From the NCBI GenBank assembly GCA_019359075.1, contig JAHHIB010000022.1:16546-80545 (forward strand): a DNA stretch of 64,000 bases, written 5' to 3'. Position numbers and translations under genes: made by a program. Shown here in pieces: positions 17,991-25,859 of the stretch. Source of the stretch: Kalymmatonema hyalinum WJT4-NPBG1. GTDB lineage: Bacteria; Cyanobacteriota; Cyanobacteriia; Cyanobacteriales; Nostocaceae. The notes beneath the pieces are model-generated. The model searched no databases and was not told where the DNA came from. It saw only the letters and a list, made by a program, of their open reading frames with translations. How positions within the stretch are numbered: the first letter of the stretch is position 1; the number at the start of each line of letters is the position of its first letter.

Positions 17991-18332
17991 TTAATTTCGT
18001 GCCAATCTATCTAGGAAATCAATCTTTACTCCCAGGTTGATGATTACGCGTCCATCACGAGTTTTGATTTCCGCATTATTAAGGGCGACGATGTAAGGCT
18101 GATTACCTATCACGCCAATAATTGCTCCCCCGGAAGAACCACCAGTGGTATCACAGTCGTGTAATAACACATTGCTTTCTTCACTCACGATACTACAACC
18201 CTGTTGCACGCTTGCTGTCCATCCGCTTCCTGCGGTAAAAAATCGATAGTTTTCTTTGTTTGTGTTAGGGAAATCACCGGAATAACCAACGAAAAGATTT
18301 AGATCAACCTGGTTTCGTTTTCTGTAACCAAC
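17991..18332 (-). pseudogene. C-terminal relic of trypsin-like serine protease
   Basis: The track ORF (72 aa from a GTG) belongs to a longer open frame reaching 18332. That frame reads VGYSGDFPNT, then TAGSGWTASVQQGCSIV, then HDCDTTGGSSGGAIIG. GGSSGG matches the nucleophile-serine loop of trypsin/Glu-endopeptidase-like proteases, with a preceding disulfide-type Cys. The His and Asp parts of the triad and any signal peptide are missing upstream, where a stop codon occurs. This is therefore a decayed gene, not a functional small protein. Confidence 0.7.
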
Positions 18333-19045
18333 TTAAGAGAAATTGTCTTTTTGGACTGGAAGATGATTTTAAAGTTGCTCATGGGTGTTTGTCGGAGCTT
18401 TTATTACATCTATTTCCAAGGTTTGAGGACTTATGCAGTTTTTGTGAAGATATACTGTTACAGCAATTTTCAGTTCATTGAACCACAGATTGTCGTAGAA
18501 GCAAAGGCTAGCCCATTGGTGTCAACTGAACGTTTAACCATTGATTCCACGTTGGTTTTACCCCGCCCCTTAATCCCCTCCCCTTGCTAAGGGGAGGGGA
18601 GGTTTTGGCGTCAGACAAAACCGGGGTGGGGTGAAGCGAGATTGTGGGCATTCAGGAGAGTATGCTCTAGCCTATTTACAAGGGTTTTAACTTAAGTTGA
18701 CACGTATGGACAATGCCGTGCTTATACCATATACGTGTATTCTATGCAAGTGAGAATTACTATATTACCTGGGCAAGCTACGCAAACGTCCTAATGCGAT
18801 CGCCAAGCGGGCACTCTATGCGATCGCACTGCGTATCTGCCTAAGCGCACGCTACGCGCTGGCTTGGTCTGCCCGCAAGACTTATAGCGTTTTGAAATGG
18901 CGCAAAGCGATGCCAAGCGATGGGCAAAGCCCCGCCTTCGGCGATCGCAAAACTTCCTAAAGCCGCTACAGTAGGATCTAAATTCCAAGAAGTTGCAATG
19001 GCTTAATTGGATACCGAACTCAGGTTAACCAATTCAATCATGCTT
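18333..19045. other. Gene-free repeat-rich region
   Basis: No gene is supported. It contains a perfect hairpin CCCCTCCCCTT/AAGGGGAGGGG (18574-18599) and a GC-rich tract with several GCGATCGC octamers at about 18795-18955. The ORFs called here are chance frames. Confidence 0.6.
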
Positions 19046-19219
19046 CTACACGAAAGTCTTATCGATATAGCACCACTTCCAGTCCTCACCAGGCTCGAAG
19101 GACTTGATAACCGGATGCCCAGTAGCGTGAAAATGCTTAGTAGCGTGTTTATTTTTTGACGAGTCACAGCAGCCAACGTGACCGCAAATGAGGCACTGCG
19201 GAAGTTTCAAGCAAGTTGC
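19046..19219 (-). pseudogene. Relic of UBP-type zinc-finger protein
   Basis: The minus frame reads CLKLPQCLICGHVGCCDSS, then KNKHATKHFHATGHPVIKSF, then EPGEDWKWCYIDKTFV and a stop. This is the C-terminal two-thirds of a bacterial UBP-type (ubiquitin-hydrolase-like) zinc-finger protein, with its Cys/His ligands preserved. A stop codon immediately upstream removes the N-terminal CxxC part, so the gene is truncated unless a TTG start is used. It is too short for the ORF track. Such proteins often lie beside response-regulator/thioredoxin-reductase fusions, and one is encoded at 25860. Confidence 0.75.
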
Positions 19220-19276
19220 TCAAACGAAGCGTCAGAAACGCACATCTCAGCCGTAGGCGGATGTGCCTAGTTCATA

Positions 19277-20314
19277 TTAGGGTTGCACCATCACCTTAAT
19301 CGCTTCCCTGCTGTCCATTGCTGCGTATCCAGAGGGAACGCCATTGAGGTCAACAGTGAGATCCAAGACGGGGGAAGAGTCCAGTTTACCTGCTACCACG
19401 TCGGTAAGTAGTTCGGGAATGTAGGCACGGGCTGGGGCAACTCCGCCGCGTAAGGCGATGTTTGAAAAGAACATCCGCCCCAAATTGATTGTCTCGCTAC
19501 CGTGGGGTACTCCCACAAAGCCGATCGCCCCGCCAGGACGCGCAATTCCTATTGCTGTATCCATAGATGATTCGGTTCCGACGCATTCCAGCACCGACTC
19601 CACGCCGCCCTTGGTCATCTCTTGAACTTCGCTAATCGCCTGCTTATCTCTACTTGTCACCACATCGGTAGCCCCGAAGCGCCGCGCAATTTCTAAACGT
19701 TTTTCATGACGACCAAGGATGATGATGCGTTCTGCTCCCAACCGCTTCGCTGCCAGTACGCTGCACAGCCCAACAGCACCATCGCCAATGACCGCCGCTG
19801 TACCCCCTGGCTGCACTCCAGCAGAAACCGCCGCGTGATGGCCAGTTGACATGACATCGGTGAGAGGCAGAATTGCCTTGAGCATGGCATCATCACCCTC
19901 GACTGCGGGGGGTACTACAACCAGGGTGCCGTCAGCAAAGGGCGCACGTACGGCTTCTGCTTGCCCGCCGTCGTTGGATTCTCCGCCCCAAAAGTCACCT
20001 TGAACACAGGAAGTCTGTAACCCCTGACCGCAGAATTCGCAGGTGCCATCGGAAAAGGCGAAGGGGGCAAGGACGTAATCCCCTTTTTTAATATTACGGA
20101 CATCGGAACCAACTTCCTCGACTATGCCCATCCACTCGTGACCTGTGCGCCACCCCGGTTTCCAATTCTCCAACCCTCGGTAAAACCACAAATCTGATCC
20201 GCAGATGCAAGCGTGGGTGATTCGGACAATTGCATCGGTGGGTTGCTGAATTTTTGGGTCAGGAACGTTCTCAACTCGCACGTCGCCAGGTCCGTGGTAA
20301 ACGGTTGCTCGCAT
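19277..20314 (-). CDS. Zinc-dependent alcohol dehydrogenase family protein
   Basis: A 345-aa medium-chain dehydrogenase with catalytic zinc ligands in ACICGSDLWFYRG (Cys about residue 37) and GHEWMGIVEEVG (His-Glu about 59). The structural-zinc lobe GTCEFCGQGLQTSC has three cysteines. The Rossmann loop is VIGDGAVGLCSVLAAKRLGA (about 172-190). It is likely an NAD(P)-dependent alcohol/aldehyde dehydrogenase; the substrate is not predictable. It stands between the UBP-finger relic and the sensor kinase. Confidence 0.88.
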   Translation of the reverse strand: MRATVYHGPGDVRVENVPDPKIQQPTDAIVRITHACICGSDLWFYRGLENWKPGWRTGHEWMGIVEEVGSDVRNIKKGDYVLAPFAFSDGTCEFCGQGLQTSCVQGDFWGGESNDGGQAEAVRAPFADGTLVVVPPAVEGDDAMLKAILPLTDVMSTGHHAAVSAGVQPGGTAAVIGDGAVGLCSVLAAKRLGAERIIILGRHEKRLEIARRFGATDVVTSRDKQAISEVQEMTKGGVESVLECVGTESSMDTAIGIARPGGAIGFVGVPHGSETINLGRMFFSNIALRGGVAPARAYIPELLTDVVAGKLDSSPVLDLTVDLNGVPSGYAAMDSREAIKVMVQP

Positions 20315-20431
20315 TGTCTGAATCCTTAGGAATTATTTTTTGCACCAAATAATAACGCTTCCTCGCTGAGCTGATATACACCTTCAGACCTAAGCCTGGC
20401 GCTTGATAAACTCTGACATAAAATCAGCAAA

Positions 20432-21832
20432 TTACGACAAATTCATCGGCAACCGCACCTGAAATCTGGTGTCCCCTGGCTGAGATAACAGCCGAATATC
20501 ACCCTCATGCTGTCCCACAACAATCCGGTAGACAATATGCAAACCTAATCCAGTCCCCTCACCGACTCCTTTAGTTGTAAAAAATGGCTCGAAAATGTGA
20601 GACTGAACCTCTGGGGGAATTCCCGGACCATTGTCAGCAATTTCCACGAGTAAAAAGTCAGTTTCGCAATTGGTGCGAATCCAGATTTGACCACCTTGCC
20701 CGTTGACAGCATCGATCGCATTATCAATCAAATTCGTCCAGACTTGATTGAGTTCTCTGCCATAGGCACTGATAATCGGCACGTCACAGTCATACTCCCG
20801 CGTGACCACCACATTACTGTGCTTGAGCTTATGATTCAGAATTGTGAGAGTACTTTCTATACCATCGTGTACGTCTATTTCTTGAAGGGATGCCCGATCC
20901 ATGTAGGAATAATCTTTGACGGCATCAACTAAGGTAGAAATTCGGGTTGTACAATGCTCAAGTTCGTCTAACAAACCCCATTCTTGTAACGTTATTTCTG
21001 TCCAAGTCAGGACGTTACCAAGCAAGAATTCACCTACATTTTTCTTAACATTCTCCAGCCATTCGATATCAAGCCCTGCTGTAACTAACGTGGGAGCAAG
21101 TTTCCAACCATTGCCAACGTTGTGTGCTTCTAGCCATTGCGTCACTTCATCCTCGCGATCGCTTTGCGTTAATGGATCGAGTCTGGTTGCTGTTCTAGCA
21201 GTGGCGATCGCATCTTGCTGCAACTTGGCAACAAACGCTTTTTGGTCGCAGGTCATTTCTTTTTGATTCAGCTTTACCGTCAATGGCTGCAACACCTGCC
21301 TAGTTTGGCGTAATTGTCCCACGGCTCTGCGACATGCGGAAGCCGGGTTATTCAACTCGTGTGCCAGACCTGCTGCTAAAGTGCCTAATGCTACCAGTTT
21401 TTCTCTGTGCTGTGATATCGTCTGTACCGCTTGCAACCGTTCTGCCATTGTGCGGAGAATTTCGGTCATGACGCAAGTACAACTCGAAAGCATTTCCCAA
21501 AACACCTGGTTTGGCAATTCCAGAATATGGCTACGAGTCACAGCACGACCAGTAGCCCAGAAATGTGTCTGACCCATTAACACAGGCAATTCACCAAACA
21601 GCGTTTTTGGTTCGTACATCGCCAACAAAATCTCTTGATTGCCAACTTTCTGCGTAATCCGAACTTGACCTTCTAGGAGTACAAAAACATGCTCGGCAGG
21701 CTCACCTTCATGGCGATGAATTTCTCCAGGTTCTCGCCATACCTCGACACCTTGATCAAGTAGCCATTGCAACTGTTTGTCTGATAACTTAGAGAAGAGA
21801 GGAACTTGCCGTAAAGTTTCGATATTAAGCAT
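20432..21832 (-). CDS. Sensor histidine kinase with cyclic-nucleotide-binding-type N-terminal domain (copy 1)
   Basis: A 466-aa soluble protein. A Crp/cNMP-type beta-roll domain (about residues 10-130, EGEPAEHVFVLLEGQVRIT) is followed by a kinase core with GLAHELNNPASACRR (His about 158). The ATPase has ELNQVWTNLIDNAIDAVNG, ADNGPGIPPE, IFEPFFTTKG and GTGLGLHIVYRI. No receiver or membrane segment is present. The paralogue at 22818 has the same length and order. Its likely partner is the receiver-flavoprotein fusion at 25860. The ligand of the beta-roll is unknown. Confidence 0.9.
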   Translation of the reverse strand: MLNIETLRQVPLFSKLSDKQLQWLLDQGVEVWREPGEIHRHEGEPAEHVFVLLEGQVRITQKVGNQEILLAMYEPKTLFGELPVLMGQTHFWATGRAVTRSHILELPNQVFWEMLSSCTCVMTEILRTMAERLQAVQTISQHREKLVALGTLAAGLAHELNNPASACRRAVGQLRQTRQVLQPLTVKLNQKEMTCDQKAFVAKLQQDAIATARTATRLDPLTQSDREDEVTQWLEAHNVGNGWKLAPTLVTAGLDIEWLENVKKNVGEFLLGNVLTWTEITLQEWGLLDELEHCTTRISTLVDAVKDYSYMDRASLQEIDVHDGIESTLTILNHKLKHSNVVVTREYDCDVPIISAYGRELNQVWTNLIDNAIDAVNGQGGQIWIRTNCETDFLLVEIADNGPGIPPEVQSHIFEPFFTTKGVGEGTGLGLHIVYRIVVGQHEGDIRLLSQPGDTRFQVRLPMNLS

Positions 21833-21856
21833 GATGACACCTTGAGTTTATCGAAA

Positions 21857-22236
21857 ATTTTGGGTCTAAAACCCCGTCCTTTTAGGACGGCTTTACTGAT
21901 ACAATCAAAGACGTCACTGACCCACCCGCGACGATGGAGACATAAACCCTAACACCAAAGTTTGCAAGTATTGCAACGGGGAAGAAAAATCGGTAGACCG
22001 GGAAAAGAGAATGGGGCAATGGGAAACATCCCTTGAATCAACAAAACGCATAAGAATTCCTTTTTTTTGGATTTCGATACATATGGCGGTGGGACACACC
22101 GTTATAGTCTGTGGAGCGAACATCTCTACCAAATCCCTCAAGGGTAGAGGCAGTTGCTATGAAGCAGAAACCCAAGTCGTAAGTCTTGAGAATCACCGTC
22201 CCATAAGCCGACGCTGAGGATGTCAAAGCCTACACT
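21857..22236 (+). mobile_element. Internally deleted IS200/IS605-type element with TnpB C-terminal relic
   Basis: The left boundary is a TAAAACCCCGTCC...GGACGG hairpin. The plus strand then shows TnpB-like C-terminal fragments including AVGHTVIVCG and an ending like AETQVVSLENHRP. It closes with GAAGCAGAAACCCAAGTCGT...GAGGATGTCAA, the usual form of cyanobacterial IS200/IS605 right ends. About 1 kb of transposase is missing, so it cannot move by itself. Confidence 0.6.
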
Positions 22237-22684
22237 CTTCAATTCTCGACACAAGAAAAGGACCAAACCACCACCCCCACCCCACTGGGAAACGCGCAAA
22301 CCGTCCCGGTAGGTGACCAATTGGGGCATTGATATTGAAAGTGAGGTCTGAAAAGTTCAACCAAATGCCTTCTTGACGCCATCCAACGAGATCCCCCCAC
22401 TTCTCGGAGTCTTTTCCAACTTCATCATAAATACGCTTTTGCACACTAAAGCCGAAACGCCCTTTTGAGTATTCCATCCAAAGCTGATCAATTGTGCGAA
22501 GGTCTGTGCAGGGGAATTTGCTAAGGGATTCGCTATCTAGCCAGCCTTGAATTTCCCGACTGGCAACTTTAAGCATGAGCGCTCCCGTTTCCTCATCAGC
22601 TTCTTTCCACTTGCTAGCTTCCAATAGGTCACGCAGTCGGGTATAGTCCGCACCAACATCAGATAATAGTTCCACTTCGGACAC
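22223..22684 (-). CDS. GUN4 domain protein
   Basis: This 153-aa protein is a single GUN4 domain without N-terminal extension. It opens with DYTRLRDLLEASKWKEADEE and continues with DLRTIDQLWMEYSKGRFGFS and ending GHLPGRFARF...GWWFGPFLVSRIEEC. GUN4 domains bind porphyrins; the canonical protein stimulates magnesium chelatase, but many cyanobacteria carry extra copies of unknown role. GTG start at 22684 with AGGAGG seven bases upstream. Its 3' end overlaps the edge of the IS relic, whose boundary is therefore approximate. Confidence 0.88.
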   Translation of the reverse strand: MSEVELLSDVGADYTRLRDLLEASKWKEADEETGALMLKVASREIQGWLDSESLSKFPCTDLRTIDQLWMEYSKGRFGFSVQKRIYDEVGKDSEKWGDLVGWRQEGIWLNFSDLTFNINAPIGHLPGRFARFPVGWGWWFGPFLVSRIEECRL

Positions 22685-22817
22685 CCGCTCCTCCTAAATC
22701 CCAAAATTTTCAGCACTATGAGTAAATATTAAACCTTGGCTGTACTAGCAATAGAAATCCTAAAATTAGAATTGGAAAATCTCAGCCATAGCTTCCATCC
22801 AATCAGGCGTGAAAATT

Positions 22818-24221
22818 CTACTCACAAACCTTTTGACACGAATTTACACCTTGAATAGGCAAATTCACTCGAAAGCGCGTATCACCAGGTTTAGATTCAA
22901 ACCGAATATCACCGTGATGTTTGTTAACAATAATGCGATAGGCAATTTCCAAACCCAAGCCAGTGCCTTTCCCTACTCCTTTAGTTGTAAAAAATGGTTC
23001 AAAAATCCGAGATTGAATTGCTGGTGGAATACCTACCCCAGTATCCCCAATTTCGATAATCAGACAATTATTTTCTCTATAAGTACGAATCGTCAAATCA
23101 CCTTTGCCATTCATTGCATCTATGCCATTGTCAATTAAATTTGTCCACACTTGGTTAAGTTCACTGGCGTAAGCACAAATTTTTGGTAGAGTGCGGTCAT
23201 ACTCACGCTTAACGATGACTCCCTTTTTAAGGCGATGCTGCAGAATGAGCAAAGTATTTTCAATTCCCTCATGCACATCTATTTCTTGCAGAGGGGCTTG
23301 ATCCATATAGGAATAGCCTTTAATTGCTTTCACCAACTCAGAAATACGGACGGTACTTTGCTCAATTTCGTGGATAAGCCCGAAGGATGAAAGTGTTGCT
23401 TCTAGCCACGTAAGGACATGACTCACACAGTCAACGGGGATGTTGTCAGCAAGAGTATCAAGCTTTTCAGTATTTAGTCCAGCGTTCACCAATGTGGGGG
23501 CAAGTTTCCAACTATTACTAATATCATGGTCTTCTAACCAGTCTGTCACTTCGTCTTCTTGATCGCTACAGGTAATAGGGTCGAGTTTGGACGAGTGACA
23601 AGCGTGTTGTGTTGCTTGATGTTGAATCTCTGTAATGAATTTTAGTTGCTCTTTGGAAAGCAAATTGAGCTGTAAAGCCTGAGTTTGTAAGTTTTGAAAA
23701 TTCTCGCGCAACTGGGAAGCCGCCCGTCGCGCCGCCGCCCCTGGATTATTCAATTCGTGTGCCAAACCTGCTGACATTTTACCTAGCGCTGCCATCTTCT
23801 CTTGCTGCCGCATTTGCGCTTCCACGTCTTTGGTTCGTCCTGCCATTGCGCTGAGAATGACTTCAGCAATAGGCGAACATTCAGTGAGGATATGTCTAAA
23901 TGTTTCAACGTCGATTTGCAAAACGCGGCTGGGTGCGATCGCATGCCCTGAGGCGATCGCACCCGTACCTGTCAGCATTGAAAGTTCGCCCATGAATTCA
24001 CCACACCGATGAACAGCCAGCACTTTTGTTTCAGCGCCAACTTGCTTAGTGATTTCAATTTCGCCTTCTAAGACAACAAAAAAGTGATATTTTGAGTCGC
24101 CTTCACTAAACAGCACATCGCCCGCATTCAGTTGTATTTCTTTACCAAACTGCTTCATCTCCTCCAAAGCATCATCTGGTAATTTAGGAAACAGCGTCAC
24201 TTGATTTGAGTCGTGTAGCAT
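22818..24221 (-). CDS. Sensor histidine kinase with cyclic-nucleotide-binding-type N-terminal domain (copy 2)
   Basis: A 467-aa paralogue of the protein at 20432. The beta-roll domain (about residues 8-130) has FSEGDSKYHFFVVLEGEIEI and GEFMGELSMLTG. The phospho-acceptor region is GLAHELNNPGAAARR (His about 155). ATPase motifs are NQVWTNLIDNGIDAMNG, IGDTGVGIPP, FEPFFTTKGV and GTGLGLEIAYRI. GELSMLTG keeps the cNMP-pocket shape but lacks the usual Arg of cAMP binding, so a different ligand, or none, is likely. Confidence 0.9.
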   Translation of the reverse strand: MLHDSNQVTLFPKLPDDALEEMKQFGKEIQLNAGDVLFSEGDSKYHFFVVLEGEIEITKQVGAETKVLAVHRCGEFMGELSMLTGTGAIASGHAIAPSRVLQIDVETFRHILTECSPIAEVILSAMAGRTKDVEAQMRQQEKMAALGKMSAGLAHELNNPGAAARRAASQLRENFQNLQTQALQLNLLSKEQLKFITEIQHQATQHACHSSKLDPITCSDQEDEVTDWLEDHDISNSWKLAPTLVNAGLNTEKLDTLADNIPVDCVSHVLTWLEATLSSFGLIHEIEQSTVRISELVKAIKGYSYMDQAPLQEIDVHEGIENTLLILQHRLKKGVIVKREYDRTLPKICAYASELNQVWTNLIDNGIDAMNGKGDLTIRTYRENNCLIIEIGDTGVGIPPAIQSRIFEPFFTTKGVGKGTGLGLEIAYRIIVNKHHGDIRFESKPGDTRFRVNLPIQGVNSCQKVCE

Positions 24222-24260
24222 GGCAACTCCTTATATGAAATAATATTAAATAATTGTTAC

Positions 24261-24647
24261 CTACCATAACCGTTCAATAGGATAGGCATCAAAAGCTGAA
24301 TCAACACTTAAAATAGGTATTTTTTCTACGAGAGACTGTGCAATTAAAAGTCTGTCAAATGGGTCACGATGGTGAAAAGGTAGAGTAGCAACAACAGCAA
24401 GGTGGTTTATTTTGATGTCTAGTAAATTGAAGTCATTAAGACTGAGTTGCTGCTTGATAAACACCTCAAATGGCAGATAAAAACTCAGCTTGCCTATGCT
24501 TTGTTTAATTGCCATCTCCCACACACTAGCAGTACTAAGCAGAATTTTGTTATCTTGATCGTCAATTAACGCTCGTACTGTAGCACTAAGTTTCTGAATG
24601 TCCAGAATGTACCAAATAAAGATATGAGTGTCTATCAACAGCCTCAT
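24261..24647 (-). CDS. PIN-domain toxin, VapC-like
   Basis: A 128-aa PIN-domain ribonuclease toxin. Acidic residues expected at the metal site appear in LLIDTHIFIWYI (Asp about 5), SVWEMAIKQ (Glu about 43) and HRDPFDRLLIAQS (Asp about 95). It ends with the usual ILSVDSAFDAYPI strand. Start ATG overlaps the antitoxin stop by one base (TAATG), the standard coupling of toxin-antitoxin pairs. RNA cleavage is the known family activity; its target is not predictable. Confidence 0.9.
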   Translation of the reverse strand: MRLLIDTHIFIWYILDIQKLSATVRALIDDQDNKILLSTASVWEMAIKQSIGKLSFYLPFEVFIKQQLSLNDFNLLDIKINHLAVVATLPFHHRDPFDRLLIAQSLVEKIPILSVDSAFDAYPIERLW

Positions 24648-24868
24648 TACATATAGTCCTTGAAATCTTCTAACGGTTCGTCGAAATCATCGGATATTGT
24701 AATCAAGCCTTTAGCACTCCCAGCACGGCGACGCTTCACTGACGATATAGGAGTTAATTTGACAACAGGTTGATTGTCTTTTGTAATCACGATTTCTTCG
24801 CCACTCATGGCGGCTTCAATTAATTCAGGCAAACTTTTACATGCTTCAGCGAGAGTTATTTCTTGCAT
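24647..24868 (-). CDS. Phd/YefM-type antitoxin
   Basis: A 73-aa antitoxin. The N-terminal DNA-binding half MQEITLAEACKSLPELIEAA, then GEEIVITKDNQPVVKL, is typical of Phd/YefM proteins in cyanobacteria. The C-terminal tail (FDEPLEDFKDYM) is the toxin-neutralising part. The pair is expected to repress its own promoter upstream of 24868. A truncated second copy of this gene lies at 25575-25670. Confidence 0.9.
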   Translation of the reverse strand: MQEITLAEACKSLPELIEAAMSGEEIVITKDNQPVVKLTPISSVKRRRAGSAKGLITISDDFDEPLEDFKDYM

Positions 24869-24942
24869 GGCTGTTACCTCTTTGTTCCTAATTCATACTT
24901 ACATCAAAAATTGGTTGTTTGATGCAAAAACCTCAGTTTAGT

Positions 24943-25569
24943 TTATCCAACTGGGAGATGATTTCCTGAAGTAAAAGACGACATACACTCATATCGATAC
25001 TCGTGGCTGACACATCCCTTAAAAAAGTCCGCGTTTTCCTTTGTGGACACGCGCTTAAATCCAAGTGATTTAATGAGTTCAATGGACGCGACGTTACGAG
25101 TGTCTATCTCGGCTGCCACAAGGTTGACTTGATAGTCGTTGAAAAGATGATTTAGCAGTTGTAAACATCCTTCTTTTGCATAACCTTGTCGCCAGAATGA
25201 TGGGAAAATCATGTAGGCGATTGGCTTTGCCACTGCCCCTTGGGCAATCGCCGCTGTCCGGTTGGCATATACTGTTGCTTCCAATGTTCCAATATATCTT
25301 CCAGCGCGAAGACTCACAGCCCAATTCAGCCATGCTTGTTGCCCGTTAGGAGAAAGTCTTGAAGATAGCGCACGGTATCGAGCCTCCAAAACCTGCAATG
25401 ATATAGGAGGCTCCTGTGGGATAAACTGATAAAGCCTTTCATCCTGCAATTCCCTGTAGATATGTACTGCATGAGATGCCACCAGTGGCTCAAGCAACAG
25501 CCGTGAAGTCTCAAGTGTTGTTTCAGGTGCAATCAGTTGCATCATTATAATACTGTTGTTATGAGGCAT
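24943..25569 (-). CDS. GNAT-family N-acetyltransferase with in-frame repeat insertion
   Basis: A 208-aa acetyltransferase of the RimJ/RimL-like type. The fold begins LETSRLLLEPL, and the acetyl-CoA loop lies in FPSFWRQGYAKEGC (about residues 128-141). ARNVASIELIKSLGFKR-type ending is present as RNVASIELIKSLGFKRV. About 12 residues (AIAQGAVAKPIA) are encoded by the same palindromic repeat seen at 851 and 1023. They sit just before the AYMIFPSFWR strand, in a loop. Translation may begin at one of two ATGs at 25545/25542 rather than 25569. Substrate unknown. Confidence 0.82.
   Translation of the reverse strand: MPHNNSIIMMQLIAPETTLETSRLLLEPLVASHAVHIYRELQDERLYQFIPQEPPISLQVLEARYRALSSRLSPNGQQAWLNWAVSLRAGRYIGTLEATVYANRTAAIAQGAVAKPIAYMIFPSFWRQGYAKEGCLQLLNHLFNDYQVNLVAAEIDTRNVASIELIKSLGFKRVSTKENADFFKGCVSHEYRYECMSSFTSGNHLPVG
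25217..25252. repeat. Palindromic repeat inside the acetyltransferase gene
   Basis: GCGATTGGCTTTGCCACTGC followed by CCCTTGGGCAATCGCC. The arms GCGATTG/CAATCGC and the middle match the intergenic copy at 1023-1057 in reverse orientation. It keeps the host reading frame open. Confidence 0.85.
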
Positions 25570-25574
25570 TAATG

Positions 25575-25670
25575 TTATGAGGCATTAATGATAATTTCTT
25601 CGCCATTGATTAGTGCCTCGATTAATTCAGGCAATTGTTTAGATGCTTCAGCGAGAGTTATTTGCTGCAT
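25575..25670 (-). pseudogene. Truncated duplicate of the Phd/YefM antitoxin
   Basis: A 31-codon frame reads MQQITLAEASKQLPELIEAL then INGEEIIINAS and stops. It matches the first 30 residues of the antitoxin at 24647-24868, with similar sequence upstream of the start. The truncation point coincides with a 16-bp direct repeat, TTATGAGGCATTAATG (25559-25574 and 25575-25590), that also contains the acetyltransferase start. No toxin follows it. Confidence 0.85.
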
Positions 25671-25859
25671 GGCTGTCACCTTTGAGTGCTAAATCAATGT
25701 TGACATCAAATCCAAGAGATTCCCCGCATTAAGGTTTTCAGTTCATTGCAATACACCGCGCTTGTAGAGGCACTAAGCTTTGCTGTGCCCCTACGATGTG
25801 GTAAATGCAACGCCAGAGTTGCTGCATCTGGCAGACAACTTGTGAACTCATTTTAAGTA

